The notes under the pieces: generated by a model
The model's database searches: none
What the model saw: only the letters and a program-made list of their open reading frames with translations
Told to the model about the DNA's origin: nothing
Translations under genes and position numbers: made by a program
Assembly: GCF_027594785.1 (NCBI RefSeq)
Contig: NZ_CP075584.1
Location: forward strand, 1,674,001 to 1,738,000
Source: Cryobacterium breve
GTDB lineage: Bacteria; Actinomycetota; Actinomycetes; Actinomycetales; Microbacteriaceae
Length of the DNA: 64,000 nucleotides
Direction: 5' to 3'
Shown here: one piece after another, positions 40,175 to 53,077 of the stretch
How the letters are laid out: each line of letters starts with the position of its first letter
How positions within the stretch are numbered: the stretch's first letter is position 1

Positions 40175-41332
40175 CGCGCGGGCTCCCTGCTCTCGCTGAG
40201 GACCGCCCGGTAGCTGCGCGGCACGCGGTGCCCGATCCGGGTGACGATCTCGTAGTTGATCGTGCCGGCGGCATCCGCCCAGTCGGCCGCGCTCGGCACC
40301 GGCTCCGACCCTCCCCCCACGCACGTCGGGGTCGCCGAAGAGCACGACCTCGTCCCCGACGTCGACACGGTCCTGGCCGACGCTCACGACGAACTGGTCC
40401 ATCGCGATGCGGCCGACGATCGGGTAGCCGCGGCCGTTGATGTTCACCCGGGCGGAGCCGGAGGCGGAGCGGGGCACGCCGTCCGCGTAGCCGAGGGGCA
40501 CGAGGGCGAGGTTGCCGTCCTCAGGGGCACGCCACAGGTAGTCGTAGGACACGCCGGCTCCCGCGGGCACCCGGCGCACGGCGGCGACGCTCGCGCGGAG
40601 GGTCATCGCCGGTGCGAGGCCGAGCTCCCGCGGGCTCGCGTCGTCGAAGGGGGACAGTCCGTAGAGCCCGATGCCGATCCGCACCATCGAGAACCGGGCG
40701 GCGGGCAGGCGCAGCGCGGCCGCGGTCGACGCGAGGTGGGCGAGCTCCGGGGTCAGCCCTGCCGCTGCGGCCAGGTTGAGGCCGGTTGTGAAGCGGGCGA
40801 CGGCCTCGTCGTCCGCCACCGGGGAGGCGTTGGAGAGGTGGCTGAAGATGCCGCGGACGTGCACGAGGCCGTCCCGTTCGAAACCGGCGGCGAGCGCGAA
40901 GACCTCGGCCCAGTCCGGCCCGTTCAGGCCGTTGCGGCTGAGGCCGGTGTCGAGTTTCAGGTGGACGTGCGCGACGCGGCCGAGCCGGCCGGCGGCATCC
41001 GCAACGGTGCTCAGCTGGCGGGCGGACGAGATGCCCAGGTCGATGTCCGCTGCGATGGCGGGGGCGAAATCGGTGTCTGGCCCGTGCAGCCAGGCCAGTA
41101 GCGGGGCCTCGATGCCGGCGTCGCGGAGCGCGTGCGCTTCGGTGAGGTCGGCGACGCCGAGCCAGTCTGCTCCGGCGGCGAGGGCCGTGCGGGCGATGGG
41201 GGCCGCTCCGTGGCCGTAGGCGTTGGCCTTGACGACGGCCATGAAGTGCGGGGTGCCGATCGCCGCGCGCAGGTGGACGACGTTCGCGGCCACCGCACCG
41301 AGGTCGATGACGGCCTCGCGGAACTCGCTCAC
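40171..41332 (-). CDS. alr: Alanine racemase (frameshifted)
   Basis: About 386 aa, PLP enzyme making D-alanine for peptidoglycan. PLP lysine is in MAVVKANAYGHG, with MVRIGIGLYGLSPF and IVGRIAMDQFVVSVG. The frame breaks in the C6 run at 40312-40317 (GGGGGG on the coding strand): one extra base, otherwise the frame fuses with tsaE. Correction gives DPDVRGGGSEPVPSAADWADAAGTINYEIVTRIGHRVPR, the usual Alr C-terminus, ending with an ATGA overlap with tsaE. Its start overlaps acpS. Confidence 0.91.
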
Positions 41333-41685
41333 GACGCACCCTCGAGCACCACGAAGGCGCAGGCGACGCCCGCATCGTGGGTCATGGTGAGGTGCACGGA
41401 GTCGACTCCGCGCACGCGCAGCACCTCGGCCATGACCCCGCTGAGCCGGAATCCGGGGTTGCCGTGCTCGTCGTTCACGACTTCCATCTCCTGCCAGCTC
41501 GTGCCCGCACTGTCGCCGAGCGCCTTGATCAGTGCTTCCTTGGCCGCGAATCGCGCTGCGAGGGAGTGGGTGGGCAGGCCACGTTCCCCGGCCGCGAACA
41601 GTCGGGGAACGAGACCCGGGGTGCGCAGCACCTGCCGGTCGAACCGGTCGAGGTCGACGATGTCGACGCCGATGCCGCGAATCAC
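41329..41685 (-). CDS. acpS: Holo-[acyl-carrier-protein] synthase
   Basis: A 118-aa phosphopantetheinyl transferase that activates acyl carrier protein. Key motifs are GIGVDIVDLDRF and SLAARFAAKEALIKALG. The GTG at 41685 gives VIRGIGVDIV, the normal start; only weak upstream purines (ACGGGA) are seen. Its stop overlaps the alr ATG. It follows glmS by 37 bp on the same strand, so glmS-acpS-alr-tsaE-tsaB-rimI-tsaD could be one transcript. Confidence 0.93.
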   Translation of the reverse strand: MIRGIGVDIVDLDRFDRQVLRTPGLVPRLFAAGERGLPTHSLAARFAAKEALIKALGDSAGTSWQEMEVVNDEHGNPGFRLSGVMAEVLRVRGVDSVHLTMTHDAGVACAFVVLEGAS

Positions 41686-41722
41686 TCCCGTGCCCGCCTG
41701 CCCGTTCCCGTTCCGCCCGTGT

Positions 41723-43574
<1,852 letters not shown>

Positions 43575-43607
43575 AGCCCCGATTTTAGTCCGACTAAGCT
43601 GTGTGGA

Positions 43608-44563
43608 ATGTCCGATCCAGCCGCGAGCCTCTGGAACAACGGCCACACCACACCGTTCGTCGAGCTGGATCGAGCGGACTGGGCGGCCCTTGCACCCACC
43701 ACCCAGCTCCCCCTCCGTGAGACCGAGATCGTGCAGCTGCGCGGCCTCGGAGAGCCGCTCGACCTCGGCGAGGTGACCGATGTCTACCTGCCCGTCAGCC
43801 GCCTGCTCAATCTCTATGCCGCCGGAGCGAGCCAGCTGCACCGGGCGACGAGCGACTTCCTCGGCGAACGCGCCCGCCGTACCCCGTTCGTGATCGGCGT
43901 CGCCGGGTCCGTCGCGGTCGGCAAGTCGACCATCGCCCGGCTGCTCAGGGAACTGCTCGCCCGCTGGGAGGACACCCCCGGGTCGAACTCGTGACGACAG
44001 ACGGGTTCCTGTTCCCGAACGCCGAACTGGCCCGGCGCGGACTGATGGCCCGCAAGGGATTTCCAGAGTCGTACGACCGGCGGTCCCTGCTCCGCTTCGT
44101 GTCCGCCGTCAAGGGCGGCGCCGCCGAGGTGCGGGCTCCGTTCTATTCGCACCTGAACTACGACATCGTGCCCGACGCGCAGATCGTGGTGCGCCAGCCG
44201 GACGTCCTCATCGTCGAAGGCCTCAACGTGCTCGCACCGCCGACCACGGGGCACGGGCTCACGGTCAGCGACCTGTTCGACTTCACCGTGTACGTGGATG
44301 CGCGCACCCAGGACATCGCCCGCTGGTACGTCGACCGGTTCCTGCGCCTGCAACGCGGCGCGTTCAGCAACCCGAAGTCCTACTTCCACCGCTACGCGAC
44401 GATGACCGAGGACGAGGCCCGCCGTGAGGCCCGCCGGATCTGGGACGAGATCAACGAGCCCAACCTCGTGCAGAACATCCTGCCGACGCGCTCCCGGGCC
44501 ACCCTGGTGCTCCGCAAGGACGAGAACCACACTGTGTCGAAGGTGCTGCTCCGGAAGCTCTGA
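43608..44563 (+). CDS. coaA: Pantothenate kinase type I (frameshifted)
   Basis: About 318 aa; phosphorylates pantothenate at the start of CoA synthesis. P-loop [17 protein letters not shown], then [29 protein letters not shown] and [18 protein letters not shown]. At 43975-43979 there are five C where six are needed; without correction the frame stops after TPGSNS. Adding one gives [19 protein letters not shown]. It is divergent from glmS. Confidence 0.93.
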
Positions 44564-44638
44564 GCCCCGCGCGGCATCCGCCTGCGGCGTAGAGTCGACT
44601 CACCAATCGTTCTGGCCGACCCGACTGGAGGCGTGATC

Positions 44639-44932
44639 GTGAGAGCCGTGTACACCGCGCTGGTGCTGTACCTGGCCGGTCCGCTGCTCACGCTCATCCT
44701 CGTGCCGACCGAACCGGGGATCATGTTCCTCGCCGGAGTCGCTGTACTCGGCGTCGCGCTCGCGATCGGGGTCCAGTGCCGGCTCACGGCCGCAGACGCC
44801 CTCGAGATCACGGTCGGCCGTCGCTCGCACCGACACCGCGAGGTGCTCAGCGAACGCGCCGCACCGAGTCATCCCAACACCGCCGGGCGTCCACGCCCGC
44901 GCGCACCGGGTCGGCCGCCCGCGGTCGCCTAG
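44639..44932 (+). CDS. Small membrane protein
   Basis: A 97-aa protein with two adjacent helices (YTALVLYLAGPLLTLILV and GIMFLAGVAVLGVALAIGVQC) and a basic, Pro-rich tail of ~40 residues. GTG 44639 is spaced well from GGAGG; GTG 44633 is only one base from it. The family is unknown to me. It lies between coaA and the YidC-like gene. Confidence 0.45.
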   Translation: MRAVYTALVLYLAGPLLTLILVPTEPGIMFLAGVAVLGVALAIGVQCRLTAADALEITVGRRSHRHREVLSERAAPSHPNTAGRPRPRAPGRPPAVA

Positions 44933-45016
44933 TCCCCAGCCGGCAGCTCCAACGCAGGGCAAGGTCGCGCGACCGCAGACGCGACCATTCTTCCTCCGAC
45001 CGTTGGGATATCCTCC

Positions 45017-45773
45017 GTGGACTTCTATTCCGTTGCGCCCGTCGCAGCCCTGCTCCAAGCCGCCTCTGCGGCCGTCACCGCCTTGTCCTCCGCGCTCGCA
45101 CCCGTTACCGGCGCGAGCAGCACCGCCCTCGTGATCGTCCTCGTCACGCTCCTGCTGCGGGCGGTTCTCGTACCGGTCGGCCGCGCCCAGGTGCGCGCCG
45201 AGTTCGTCCGCCGGCGCCTCGCGCCGAAACTCCGGGAGCCTGCAATACCGGTACCGGGCCAACCCCGAGCTCCTCACCCGCAAGACCGCAGAACTCTACT
45301 CGGCCGAGAAGGCGTCACCCCTGGCCGGATGCCTGCCGACGCTCCTGCAGGCGCCGGTCGTGTCGACCGTGTACGCGCTCTTCATCCTCGCCAGCATCAA
45401 CGGGCAGCCGAACCCGCTGCTCGCGCAGGAACTGGGCGGCGTGCCGCTCGGCACGTCGTTCCTCACGTTCCTGGGTGCCGCGCCGGTGTGGCCGGGCCTC
45501 CTGCTGTTCGCAGCGCTCCTGGCCGTCATCGCCCTGGCCGCTGGATTCTCTCGGCGCCTGGCCAGGACATACGCGCCGCCGGTCGTGCCGACAGCCCGGC
45601 CGACGGAGTCACGGCTCGCCGCCGTCCTCAGCTGGCTCCCGTTCCTGACGGTCGCCTTCGCGAGCATTGTGCCGCTGGCGGCGACGCTTTACCTCACGGT
45701 CTCGACGACCTGGACGCTCGTCGAACGCGGCATCCTCTACCGATCGTTCGCTGCGAGCGGGCCCGGATCCTAG
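45017..45773 (+). CDS. YidC/Oxa1-type membrane insertase-like protein (frameshifted)
   Basis: About 251 aa, a short actinobacterial YidC paralogue. Hydrophobic helix [23 protein letters not shown], then the [48 protein letters not shown] segment (the hydrophilic hairpin and GCLP motif of Oxa1/YidC). Further helices are at [20 protein letters not shown] and [23 protein letters not shown]. The frame breaks at 45236-45242 (GAGCCTG); one C removed gives [13 protein letters not shown]. The main YidC normally sits with rpmH-rnpA; this copy stands alone and converges on glmM. Confidence 0.75.
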
Positions 45774-47140
45774 AGGGAGTCGAGGGCGAGGCGCTCGCGC
45801 ACGACGTCCGCGAGCGAGTGCGCGAGCCGGTCGGCGGTGGCCTGATCGGCCGCCTCGACCATGACGCGCACCATGGGCTCCGTGCCGGACGGACGCAGCA
45901 GCACCCGGCCGGTGTCGCCGAGTTCAGCTTCGGCCGCGCGGACGGCGGCGGCAATGACCTCGTCGGACTTCAGTGCGTGGTGATCGACGCCGCGAACGTT
46001 CACGAGGATCTGCGGGAACACCGTCATCACGGCGGCGAGTTCGTGGAGCGGCTTGCCGGTGCGGGCCATCTCGGCCACGAGGTGGAGTCCGGTGAGGATT
46101 CCGTCACCGGTGGTCGCGAAGTCGGTCATGATGACGTGTCCGGACTGTTCCCCGCCGAGGGACAGGCCGTTCGCGTTGAGCTCTTCGAGCACGTAGCGGT
46201 CGCCGACCTTGGTCTCGATCATGCGGATGTCATTGGCCGCCATGGCGCGGCGGAGGCCGAGGTTGCTCATCACGGTGGCCACGAGCGTGCGGTCCTTGAG
46301 CACGCCACGCTCGGCCATCGAGACGGCGAGGATCGCCATGATCTGGTCACCGTCGACGACATTGCCGTTCCGGTCCACGGCGAGACAGCGGTCGGCGTCT
46401 CCGTCGTGCGCGATACCGACGTCGGCACCGTGCTCGAGGACGGCCTTCGCGAGGTTGTCGAGGTGGGTCGAGCCGACCCCGTCGTTGATGTTGAGTCCGT
46501 TGGGGTTGGCGCCGATGACGGTCAGGCGCGCGCCCGCATCCGTGAAGACCTGAGGGGACACGCCGGCGGCCGCGCCGTTGGCGCAGTCGAGGACGACGTG
46601 GATACCGTCGAGGCGGTGCGGGAGAGTGCCGAGAAGGTGGACGACGTAACGGTCTTCTGCGTCCGCAAAGCGGGAGATCCGGCCGACGTCGCCGGCGATC
46701 GGCGTGAGCTTGTCGTGGTCGAGGTGGGCCTCGATGCGATCCTCGACGTCGTCGGGAAGTTTGGTGCCACCGAAGGCAAAGATCTTGATGCCGTTGTCGG
46801 GGGCGGGGTTGTGCGAGGCGGAGATCATCACGCCGAAGTCCGCGCCGATGTCCGCGATCAGGAATGCCGCGGCCGGCGTGGGGATGACGCCGGCGTCAAG
46901 GACGTCGACGCCGGAACTGGCGAGGCCTGCGGCCACTGCCGAGGCGAGGAATTCGCCGGAAATGCGGGGATCACGCGCGAGGACGGCGACCGGACGGCGG
47001 CCCTCGGCGCGTCGCGATTCAGCGCGGCGTCCCTGGGTCAGCACAGCGGCACTCGCCTGGGCGAGGCCCAGGGCCAGGCCAGCCGTGAGGTCACGGTTGG
47101 CCAGGCCCCGAACACCGTCGGTGCCGAAAAGTCGAGGCAT
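45770..47140 (-). CDS. glmM: Phosphoglucosamine mutase
   Basis: Intact 456-aa enzyme converting glucosamine-6-phosphate to glucosamine-1-phosphate, the step after GlmS. Motifs: [18 protein letters not shown], active-site phosphoserine [17 protein letters not shown], metal loop [12 protein letters not shown], sugar loop GGEQSGHVI and phosphate loop [12 protein letters not shown]. It starts 19 bp from the rpsI stop and may be co-transcribed with rplM-rpsI, as is common in actinobacteria. Confidence 0.96.
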   Translation of the reverse strand: MPRLFGTDGVRGLANRDLTAGLALGLAQASAAVLTQGRRAESRRAEGRRPVAVLARDPRISGEFLASAVAAGLASSGVDVLDAGVIPTPAAAFLIADIGADFGVMISASHNPAPDNGIKIFAFGGTKLPDDVEDRIEAHLDHDKLTPIAGDVGRISRFADAEDRYVVHLLGTLPHRLDGIHVVLDCANGAAAGVSPQVFTDAGARLTVIGANPNGLNINDGVGSTHLDNLAKAVLEHGADVGIAHDGDADRCLAVDRNGNVVDGDQIMAILAVSMAERGVLKDRTLVATVMSNLGLRRAMAANDIRMIETKVGDRYVLEELNANGLSLGGEQSGHVIMTDFATTGDGILTGLHLVAEMARTGKPLHELAAVMTVFPQILVNVRGVDHHALKSDEVIAAAVRAAEAELGDTGRVLLRPSGTEPMVRVMVEAADQATADRLAHSLADVVRERLALDSL

Positions 47141-47159
47141 GTCGGCGCCGACTATCTGA

Positions 47160-47645
47160 CTAGCGCTTCGAGAACTGAGGCGCCTTACGGGCCTTCTTGA
47201 GTCCGGCCTTCTTGCGCTCCTTGACGCGAGCGTCACGGTTGAGGAAGCCGGCCTTCTTGAGGATGGCGCGGTTGTTCTCTTCGTCGATCTGGTTGAGCGA
47301 ACGCGCGATGCCGAGACGCAGTGCGCCGGCCTGGCCGGAGGGGCCACCGCCGGTGATGCGTGCGATGACGTCGTAGCTGCCGATCAGGTCGAGGACCTTG
47401 AACGGGTCGTTGATGAGCTGCTGGTGAAGCTTGTTCGGGAAGTAGTCCCCGAACTCGCGACCGTTCACCGTGATGGTGCCGGAACCGGGAACGATGCGCA
47501 CGCGGGCGATGGCCTGCTTGCGACGACCCACGGCTGCGCCGGGAACGTTGAGGACGGCGCGGGGCGCCTTGGTTACGATTTCGGCCGGGGTCTCGGTGGA
47601 GTAGCTCTCCGGAGCCTGGTCAATCTGATCTGCGATCTTCGCCAC
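47160..47645 (-). CDS. rpsI: 30S ribosomal protein S9
   Basis: A 161-aa S9 with an N-terminal extension of ~35 residues ([19 protein letters not shown]) typical of actinobacteria. The core [25 protein letters not shown] and C-terminal [25 protein letters not shown] reach into the ribosomal P site. It follows rplM by 49 bp. Confidence 0.97.
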   Translation of the reverse strand: MAKIADQIDQAPESYSTETPAEIVTKAPRAVLNVPGAAVGRRKQAIARVRIVPGSGTITVNGREFGDYFPNKLHQQLINDPFKVLDLIGSYDVIARITGGGPSGQAGALRLGIARSLNQIDEENNRAILKKAGFLNRDARVKERKKAGLKKARKAPQFSKR

Positions 47646-47694
47646 GATGGTGTGAATCCTTTTTTCTTAGAGTCGAGAAGTCTGGTGGCCGGCG

Positions 47695-48141
47695 CTACTG
47701 AGCGACCTGGGAGAGGGTGTACGGCTTGGGCTGCTGCGCAGCGTGCGGGTGCTCCGGGCCGGCGTAGACCTTGAGCTTCGCGAGCTGGGCGCGACCGAGC
47801 GAGTTCTTCGGCAGCATGCCGCGAATCGCTTTCTCAACCGCACGCGTCGGGTGCTTCTCGAGCATCTCCGAGTAGTTCTGGGCGGAAATGCCGCCCGGGT
47901 AACCGGAGTGGCGGTATGCGATCTTCAGTTCGAGCTTCTTGCCGGTCAGGGCAATCTTCTCGGCGTTGACGATGATGACGAAGTCTCCCATGTCCATGTG
48001 GGGAGAGAACGTTGCCTTGTGCTTCCCCCGGAGGAGAACGGCGGCGTGGCTGGCAAGACGACCGAGCACGATGTCTGTGGCGTCGATGACGACCCAGTCG
48101 TGCTGGACTTCGCTTGCTTTGGGAGTATAAGTGCGCGTCAC
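47695..48141 (-). CDS. rplM: 50S ribosomal protein L13
   Basis: A 148-aa L13. [26 protein letters not shown] and the [34 protein letters not shown] motif are typical. The GTG start at 48141 ([16 protein letters not shown]) was chosen by family length. The upstream leader carries hairpins at 48162-48215. Confidence 0.95.
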   Translation of the reverse strand: MTRTYTPKASEVQHDWVVIDATDIVLGRLASHAAVLLRGKHKATFSPHMDMGDFVIIVNAEKIALTGKKLELKIAYRHSGYPGGISAQNYSEMLEKHPTRAVEKAIRGMLPKNSLGRAQLAKLKVYAGPEHPHAAQQPKPYTLSQVAQ

Positions 48142-48161
48142 TGTTGTGCTGCTTTCTTGTT

Positions 48162-48215
48162 CGAACGGAGGTGTTCGTGAATCCCGCTCCGGGTGTGTTC
48201 CCCGACGGGGAACAC
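48162..48215 (-). promoter_or_regulatory. Hairpins in the rplM leader (candidate L13 leader or attenuator)
   Basis: GTGTTCCCC-gac-GGGGAACAC is a perfect 9-bp stem at 48195-48215; a smaller CGAAC/GTTCG stem follows at 48162-48177, close to the rplM start on the minus strand. Ribosomal-protein leaders often fold to bind their own protein. There is no T run after the large stem, so termination is not obvious. The rest of the 191-bp gap shows nothing clear. Confidence 0.45.
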
Positions 48216-48332
48216 GATCGATGGAGGGCTCACGTTCGCGTGCCTGGCTGCAACGCACAGACACCAAAGGTCAATGCTAGTCCGCCGGGAGCCCCGGCGC
48301 AATTCGGCGGCGCGATTCGGCTTCGCGCTGCG

Positions 48333-49243
48333 CTACTCTTCGTCCTCGTCGAGGGCGCGCCGGGCGCGGGTCTCGAGGGCGCGGGCCGCGAGCTGGTCGT
48401 CGGCGGGATAGTCGACCTTGAGCAGGGTGAGACCCTGCGGCGGCATCACCTTGAACTCGCTCGTGCGGGCCCGGTTGATCCGCAGCGTCGCAAGCCGTTC
48501 CCCCGCGAGCCGTCCCTCCCCGACCGCGACACACGCCCCGACGAGCGCACGCACCATGCTGTGGCAGAAGGCGTCCGCCTGCACCGTGGCGACGAGCACA
48601 CCGTCCGGATCCCGCCGCCAGCTGAACTCCTGCAGGGTGCGGATCGTCGTGGCACCCGGGCGGGGTTTGCAATACGTCGCGAAGTCGTGCAGCCCAAGCA
48701 GGGACGCCGCGGCCACCTGCATCGGCTCGAGGTCGAGCGCGAAGCCGTGCCAGGTCGTGCGCAGCCGGTCCTGCGGGTTGTGCCCGAGTACGGAGTCGGC
48801 GATCCGGTACTCGTAGCGTCGCCAGTTCGCCGAGAACCGCGCGTCGAATCCGGGGGTGCGACGGCGGATGCCTTGATCACGATCTCCGGCTGGGTCACCA
48901 GGATCCCGCCGAGCCTCCGCTGCACCATCACCGCGAGGGTCGCGGGGGTCCGTCCCCTTCCCCGTCGGAGCAGGCTCGCGACCTGGTCGGGGGTGAGGTC
49001 GAAGTGCGCGACCTGGCCGAGGGCGTGCACCCCCGCATCCGTTCGCCCGGCGACGATGAGGGACGGGTACGGCGGGTAGCTCTGCAGGATCGCGGCGAGC
49101 CCTGCCTCGATCTGGCCCTGCACGGTTCGGGGCTCCGGTTGAATCGCCCAACCCGAAAAATCGGTGCCGTCGTAGGCGATGTCCAGCCTGATCCGGGTGT
49201 TCTCCGGGAGCGGGGAGACAACGGGGGCGGCAGGAAGATTCAC
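48333..49243 (-). CDS. truA: tRNA pseudouridine(38-40) synthase TruA (frameshifted)
   Basis: About 303 aa. The catalytic Asp is in [20 protein letters not shown]. The first half has [32 protein letters not shown], and the second half [16 protein letters not shown] and [28 protein letters not shown]. The frame breaks in the G run at 48852-48856, where one base is missing; adding one gives ...[23 protein letters not shown]. The GTG start at 49243 is tentative. It is divergent from the acyltransferase by 60 bp. Confidence 0.9.
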
Positions 49244-49304
49244 GGACGTAAGTGTAAGTGCCGGGCCGGGTATCGTTGAACCCGGACCGGCTCCGCTCAC
49301 CATT

Positions 49305-51286
49305 ATGAAACCCAGTTACCGCACCCCCGTATCTCTGCGCCCGGACTCTGAACCCCGGGCTGCGCAGCGGCTATCCGGCCTCGACGGCCTGCGCGGCATC
49401 GCCGTGAGCGTCGTACTTGTCTTCCATTTCTTCCCACAGGCGCTACCCGGCGGCTTCGTCGGCGTCGACGTGTTCTTCGTGATCAGCGGGTTCCTGATCA
49501 CCGGTCTCCTCGTGGACGAATACGCCCGGTCCCGCCGGATCTCGTTGCGCCGTTTCTGGGGGCGCCGGGTACGCCGGCTCGTTCCGCCCCTCGTTCCCCT
49601 CGTGTTGATCTGCTGCACCGTCGCGTGGATGCTCGGCGGCGACGTGCTCGTCGGCCTCGGCTGGCAGGTGCTCGGCGCGGCGACGTTCGGCTACAACTGG
49701 GTGTCGATCGCGGGCTCGGCGAGCTATTTCTCGGCGACGAGCCCGGAGCCTGTTCCGGAACCTCTGGTCCCTCGCCGTCGAGGAGCAGTTCTACCTGGTC
49801 TGGCCGTTTGCGCTGCTCGCCCTGATGCTCGTGCGGTCCTCTCGCTTCCGGCTCGTGCTCGTGTGCGCCCTGGGCCTCGGCTCGCTGGTGTGGATGGGGT
49901 TCCTGTTCCAGCCGGGCGCGGACCCGACCCGGGTCTACTACGGCTCGGACACGCACAGCTTCGGACTCTTCGCGGGTGCGGCCCTCGCGCTCCTGCTGCG
50001 GCGCCCGAACGGCCTGGGCGCTCCGACCGGCACCTCGACCGGAACCGCGAGCGCCACCGTCGCCCGCACCGGCTCGGCGGGCTTCACCCGCTTCGCCGAC
50101 CGGCTCGTCTCCCCCGCCCGGCTGCGGCCCTGGCTCGGCCTCGCGGCGCTCGTCGGCATCGGCGCCGCGGCGGCCTGGCTGCCCGCTGCGGGTCCCCTCG
50201 CCTACCGGGGTGGCCTCGCCGCCATCAGCCTGCTGTCCTGCGCCGTGATCTGGGCGGCCGTGCGCGGCGACCGGTTCGGCCGATGGCTCGACACCCCCGT
50301 GCTCCGCTGGCTCGGCGAGCGGTCGTACGGCATCTATCTCTGGCACTGGCCGGTCTTCGTGCTCGCCGGTGTGGCCTGGCCCGCCGCGGGCATCGGGGTG
50401 GAGCCTGCTCGCCGTCGCCGTCGCCGTCGCCGTGGCCGCGGCTTCCTACCGGTGGCTCGAGCAACCGGTGCGGCGCAGGGGCGTGCGCGGCAGCATCCGT
50501 GCCCTCTCGGCTTTTGCGACCGAGTCGTGGTCCCGGCTCGGGGTCGTCGGCGTCGCCGCGATGCTCGGCCTCATCCTCGTCGGCGGCACGACGGCCGCAG
50601 TCGTCGTAGCCCCCGCCGAGACGAGCGCGCAGGCGCAGATCACCCGGGGCCGCCAGCTGCTCGACGCCGCCCAGGCCGACCGGAAGCGCGAGAACGCGGA
50701 ACGGAAGAGCGACCCGACCGCGGCGCCGGCGCCGGTCGCCGAGGGCGACCTGATCTCGGCCGTCGGCGACTCCGTGATGCTCGCCTCGGCCCCCGAGCTC
50801 GAGGACCGGTTCCCGGGGATCCTGATCGACGCCGCGGTGTCCCGGGGGATGCGTGCCGCTCCCGACATCCTCGCCGCCCAGGCGAGCGCGGGTACGCTCC
50901 GCCCGGTTGTCGTCGTGGGGCTCGGCACCAATGGGCCGATCACCGCGGACGAGTTGCTCGCGATCGAGTCCGTGATCGGCCCCGACCGGAAGCTCGTGCT
51001 CGTGACGGCATTCGCCGACCGGGACTGGACGGCGGGCGTGAACGAGGCCCTGGCCGGTTTCGCGGCCCGGCACCGCCTCGTCGGCATCGCCGGCTGGCAC
51101 GACGCGATCGCGCCGCACACCGACGTCCTGGCCGGGGACAATATCCACCCCGGCCCCACCGGAGGGCGCATCTACGCCGACTGCGTCGCATCGGCGCTGG
51201 ACTGGCTCGCCCCGCAGCATGCGCTGCACGGCCGCGACCCCTACCGGCTCGGCCCGGACCCCGTCGTCCTCCGTCCCTGGGCATAA
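49305..51286 (+). CDS. OafA-like acyltransferase with C-terminal SGNH domain (two frameshifts)
   Basis: About 659 aa. Acyltransferase-3 membrane domain: [45 protein letters not shown], with ~10 helices. After ~residue 440 an SGNH-hydrolase-like domain follows ([34 protein letters not shown], providing Ser, Asn, Asp/His). Such proteins O-acetylate peptidoglycan or surface polysaccharide. Breaks at 49746-49752 and 50401-50407 both read GAGCCTG; corrections give [23 protein letters not shown] and [29 protein letters not shown]. The stop TAA lies inside a 20-bp palindrome arm. Confidence 0.85.
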
Positions 51287-51371
51287 CTCCTGCACATTCC
51301 GGCCGGCTGCCGGGACCCGTGGAATCACGCGGCCGATCCGGCCCCACAGCAGAATGTGCCGGAGTTATGCC
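51280..51371. repeat. Long inverted repeat overlapping the acyltransferase stop
   Basis: Arms GGCATAACTCCTGCACATTC (51280-51299) and GAATGTGCCGGAGTTATGCC (51352-51371) pair with one mismatch around ~52 GC-rich bases. The left arm contains the TAA stop codon of the acyltransferase. It lies in the convergent gap before the rplQ terminator. Confidence 0.75.
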
Positions 51372-51391
51372 TCACGAGGGGGAGACACAAA

Positions 51392-51421
51392 GGAAGGGCC
51401 CGACCGAAGTCGGGCCCTTCC
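51392..51421 (-). terminator. Terminator of the rpoA-rplQ operon
   Basis: Perfect 13-bp stem GGAAGGGCCCGAC / GTCGGGCCCTTCC, loop CGAA; on the minus strand it is followed by TTTGTGT. It lies 24 bp beyond rplQ. Confidence 0.9.
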
Positions 51422-51444
51422 GGGTGGAGCAGGTGAAGCGAGGG

Positions 51445-51957
51445 TTACTTGGCTTCCTCGACGGGAGCTTCGGCAACGACCTCGTCCTCGGCCGGGGCGT
51501 CGACGACGGCCTCGGTCTCGGCGGGGGCCTCGACGACGACGGGTGCGACTGCAGCAGCTGCAGCGGCGGACGTCTTCGCGGACTTGACCTTCGGCGTGAC
51601 GGGCTCGAGAACGAGTTCCATCTGGACCATCGAGGCGTTGTCGCCCTTACGGAAGCCGAGCTTCGTGATGCGGGTGTAGCCGCCCTCGCGCAAGGCGACC
51701 TGGGGTGCGATCTCGGTGAAGAGCTCGTGCACGACGGTCTTGTCGCCGATGGTGGCCAGAACGCGACGACGGGCGTGCAGGTCGCCCTTCTTCGCGAACG
51801 TGATCAGTCGCTCGGCGACCGGACGAAGGCGCTTGGCCCGCGTTTCGGTCGTCTTGATCGACTTGTGGGTGAACAGCGAGGCGGCAAGGTTGGCGAGCAT
51901 GAGGCGCTCGTGTGCCGGGCCGCCACCGAGGCGTGCTCCCTTAGTGGGCGTGGGCAT
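51445..51957 (-). CDS. rplQ: 50S ribosomal protein L17
   Basis: A 170-aa L17 with an unusually long Ala/Glu-rich C-terminal tail ([20 protein letters not shown] and further, ~residues 120-170). The conserved core is [57 protein letters not shown]. Such tails are seen in actinobacterial L17. It follows rpoA by 47 bp. Confidence 0.96.
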   Translation of the reverse strand: MPTPTKGARLGGGPAHERLMLANLAASLFTHKSIKTTETRAKRLRPVAERLITFAKKGDLHARRRVLATIGDKTVVHELFTEIAPQVALREGGYTRITKLGFRKGDNASMVQMELVLEPVTPKVKSAKTSAAAAAAVAPVVVEAPAETEAVVDAPAEDEVVAEAPVEEAK

Positions 51958-52004
51958 TAGTAATCTCCAGTATCAAAAGTCAAAAGTCAGTCGGGAGACT
52001 GCTT

Positions 52005-52994
52005 TTAGATGGTTTCTTCGTCGTAGCCGCTGTAGAAGTGGGCGCCGTCGAATCCGGGCACCGAGTCCTTCAGTGACAGGCCAAGCTCGACGAGCTTGTC
52101 CTTGACCTCATCCACCGACTTCTGTCCGAAGTTGCGGATGTTCATCAGCTGGGTCTCCGAGAGGGCGACCAGTTCGCTGACGTTGTTGATGCCTTCACGC
52201 TTGAGGCAGTTGTACGAACGAACCGACAGATCGAGGTCTTCGATCGGGATCGACAGTTCGGTCGACAGCACGGCGTCGACCGGCGCGGGGCCGATTTCGA
52301 TGCCCTCTGCGGCGGTGTTAAGCTCGCGGGCCAGACCGAACAGCTCGGTCAGGGTGCGACCGGCGGATGCGATGGCGTCGCGAGGCGAAATCGCCGACTT
52401 GGTCTCCACGTCGACGACGAGGCGGTCGAAGTCGGTACGTTCACCGGCACGGGTTGCCTCGACGCGGTAGGTCACCTTGAGCACGGGCGAGTAGATCGAG
52501 TCGACCGGAATCTGGCCGGCCTCGGAGTACTCGTTGCGGTTCTGGGTGGCCGACACGTAGCCGCGGCCACGCTCGATGGTCAGTTCGAGTTCGAACTTGG
52601 CCTTGTCGTTCAGGGTGGCGATGACCAGTTCGGGGTTGTGCACCTCGACGCCGGCCGGAGCCGAGATGTCGGCGGCGGTGACCTGGCCGGCACCCTGCTT
52701 GCGCAGGTACGCCGTGATCGGCTCGTCGTGCTCGCTCGAGATGACGAGTCCCTTGATGTTCAGGATGATCTCGGTGACGTCTTCCTTGACACCGGGAACC
52801 GTGCTGAATTCGTGGAGCACGCCGTCGATGCGGATGCTGGTGACAGCGGCTCCGGGGATCGAGGAGAGCAGGGTGCGACGCATGGAGTTGCCGAGGGTGT
52901 AACCGAAGCCAGGCTCGAGCGGCTCAATGATGAACCGGGACCGGAACTCCGAGATGTTCTCCTCGGTGAGCGTGGGGCGCTGTGCGATAAGCAC
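52005..52994 (-). CDS. rpoA: DNA-directed RNA polymerase subunit alpha
   Basis: A 329-aa alpha subunit. N-terminal dimerisation domain [39 protein letters not shown] and C-terminal domain [30 protein letters not shown] with [17 protein letters not shown]. The GTG start (VLIAQRPTL) lies 175 bp from rpsK; this gap contains an intrinsic terminator and a possible start region, so rpoA-rplQ may have its own promoter. Confidence 0.97.
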   Translation of the reverse strand: MLIAQRPTLTEENISEFRSRFIIEPLEPGFGYTLGNSMRRTLLSSIPGAAVTSIRIDGVLHEFSTVPGVKEDVTEIILNIKGLVISSEHDEPITAYLRKQGAGQVTAADISAPAGVEVHNPELVIATLNDKAKFELELTIERGRGYVSATQNRNEYSEAGQIPVDSIYSPVLKVTYRVEATRAGERTDFDRLVVDVETKSAISPRDAIASAGRTLTELFGLARELNTAAEGIEIGPAPVDAVLSTELSIPIEDLDLSVRSYNCLKREGINNVSELVALSETQLMNIRNFGQKSVDEVKDKLVELGLSLKDSVPGFDGAHFYSGYDEETI

Positions 52995-53013
52995 TATTGA
53001 TTCCTTTCGGCAA

Positions 53014-53036
53014 AGTGTCCGCTATATGACACTTGC
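53014..53036 (-). promoter_or_regulatory. Short inverted repeat in front of rpoA
   Basis: AAGTGTC-N8-GACACTT frames a TATATG/CATATA centre just upstream of the rpoA start. It may hold a -10-like element or a regulator site; neither is proven. Confidence 0.3.
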
Positions 53037-53077
53037 GAGGCGAGGTGTTGAGTGTGAAAGAAAAAAAGAATCGCGCG

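Noticed and set aside
43575..43607. glmS ribozyme or riboswitch before glmS
   Set aside because: The glmS-coaA gap is only 33 bp, too short for the ribozyme.
45017..45773. Main housekeeping YidC insertase
   Set aside because: It is short (~251 aa) and lacks the rpmH-rnpA neighbourhood, so it is more likely a paralogue.
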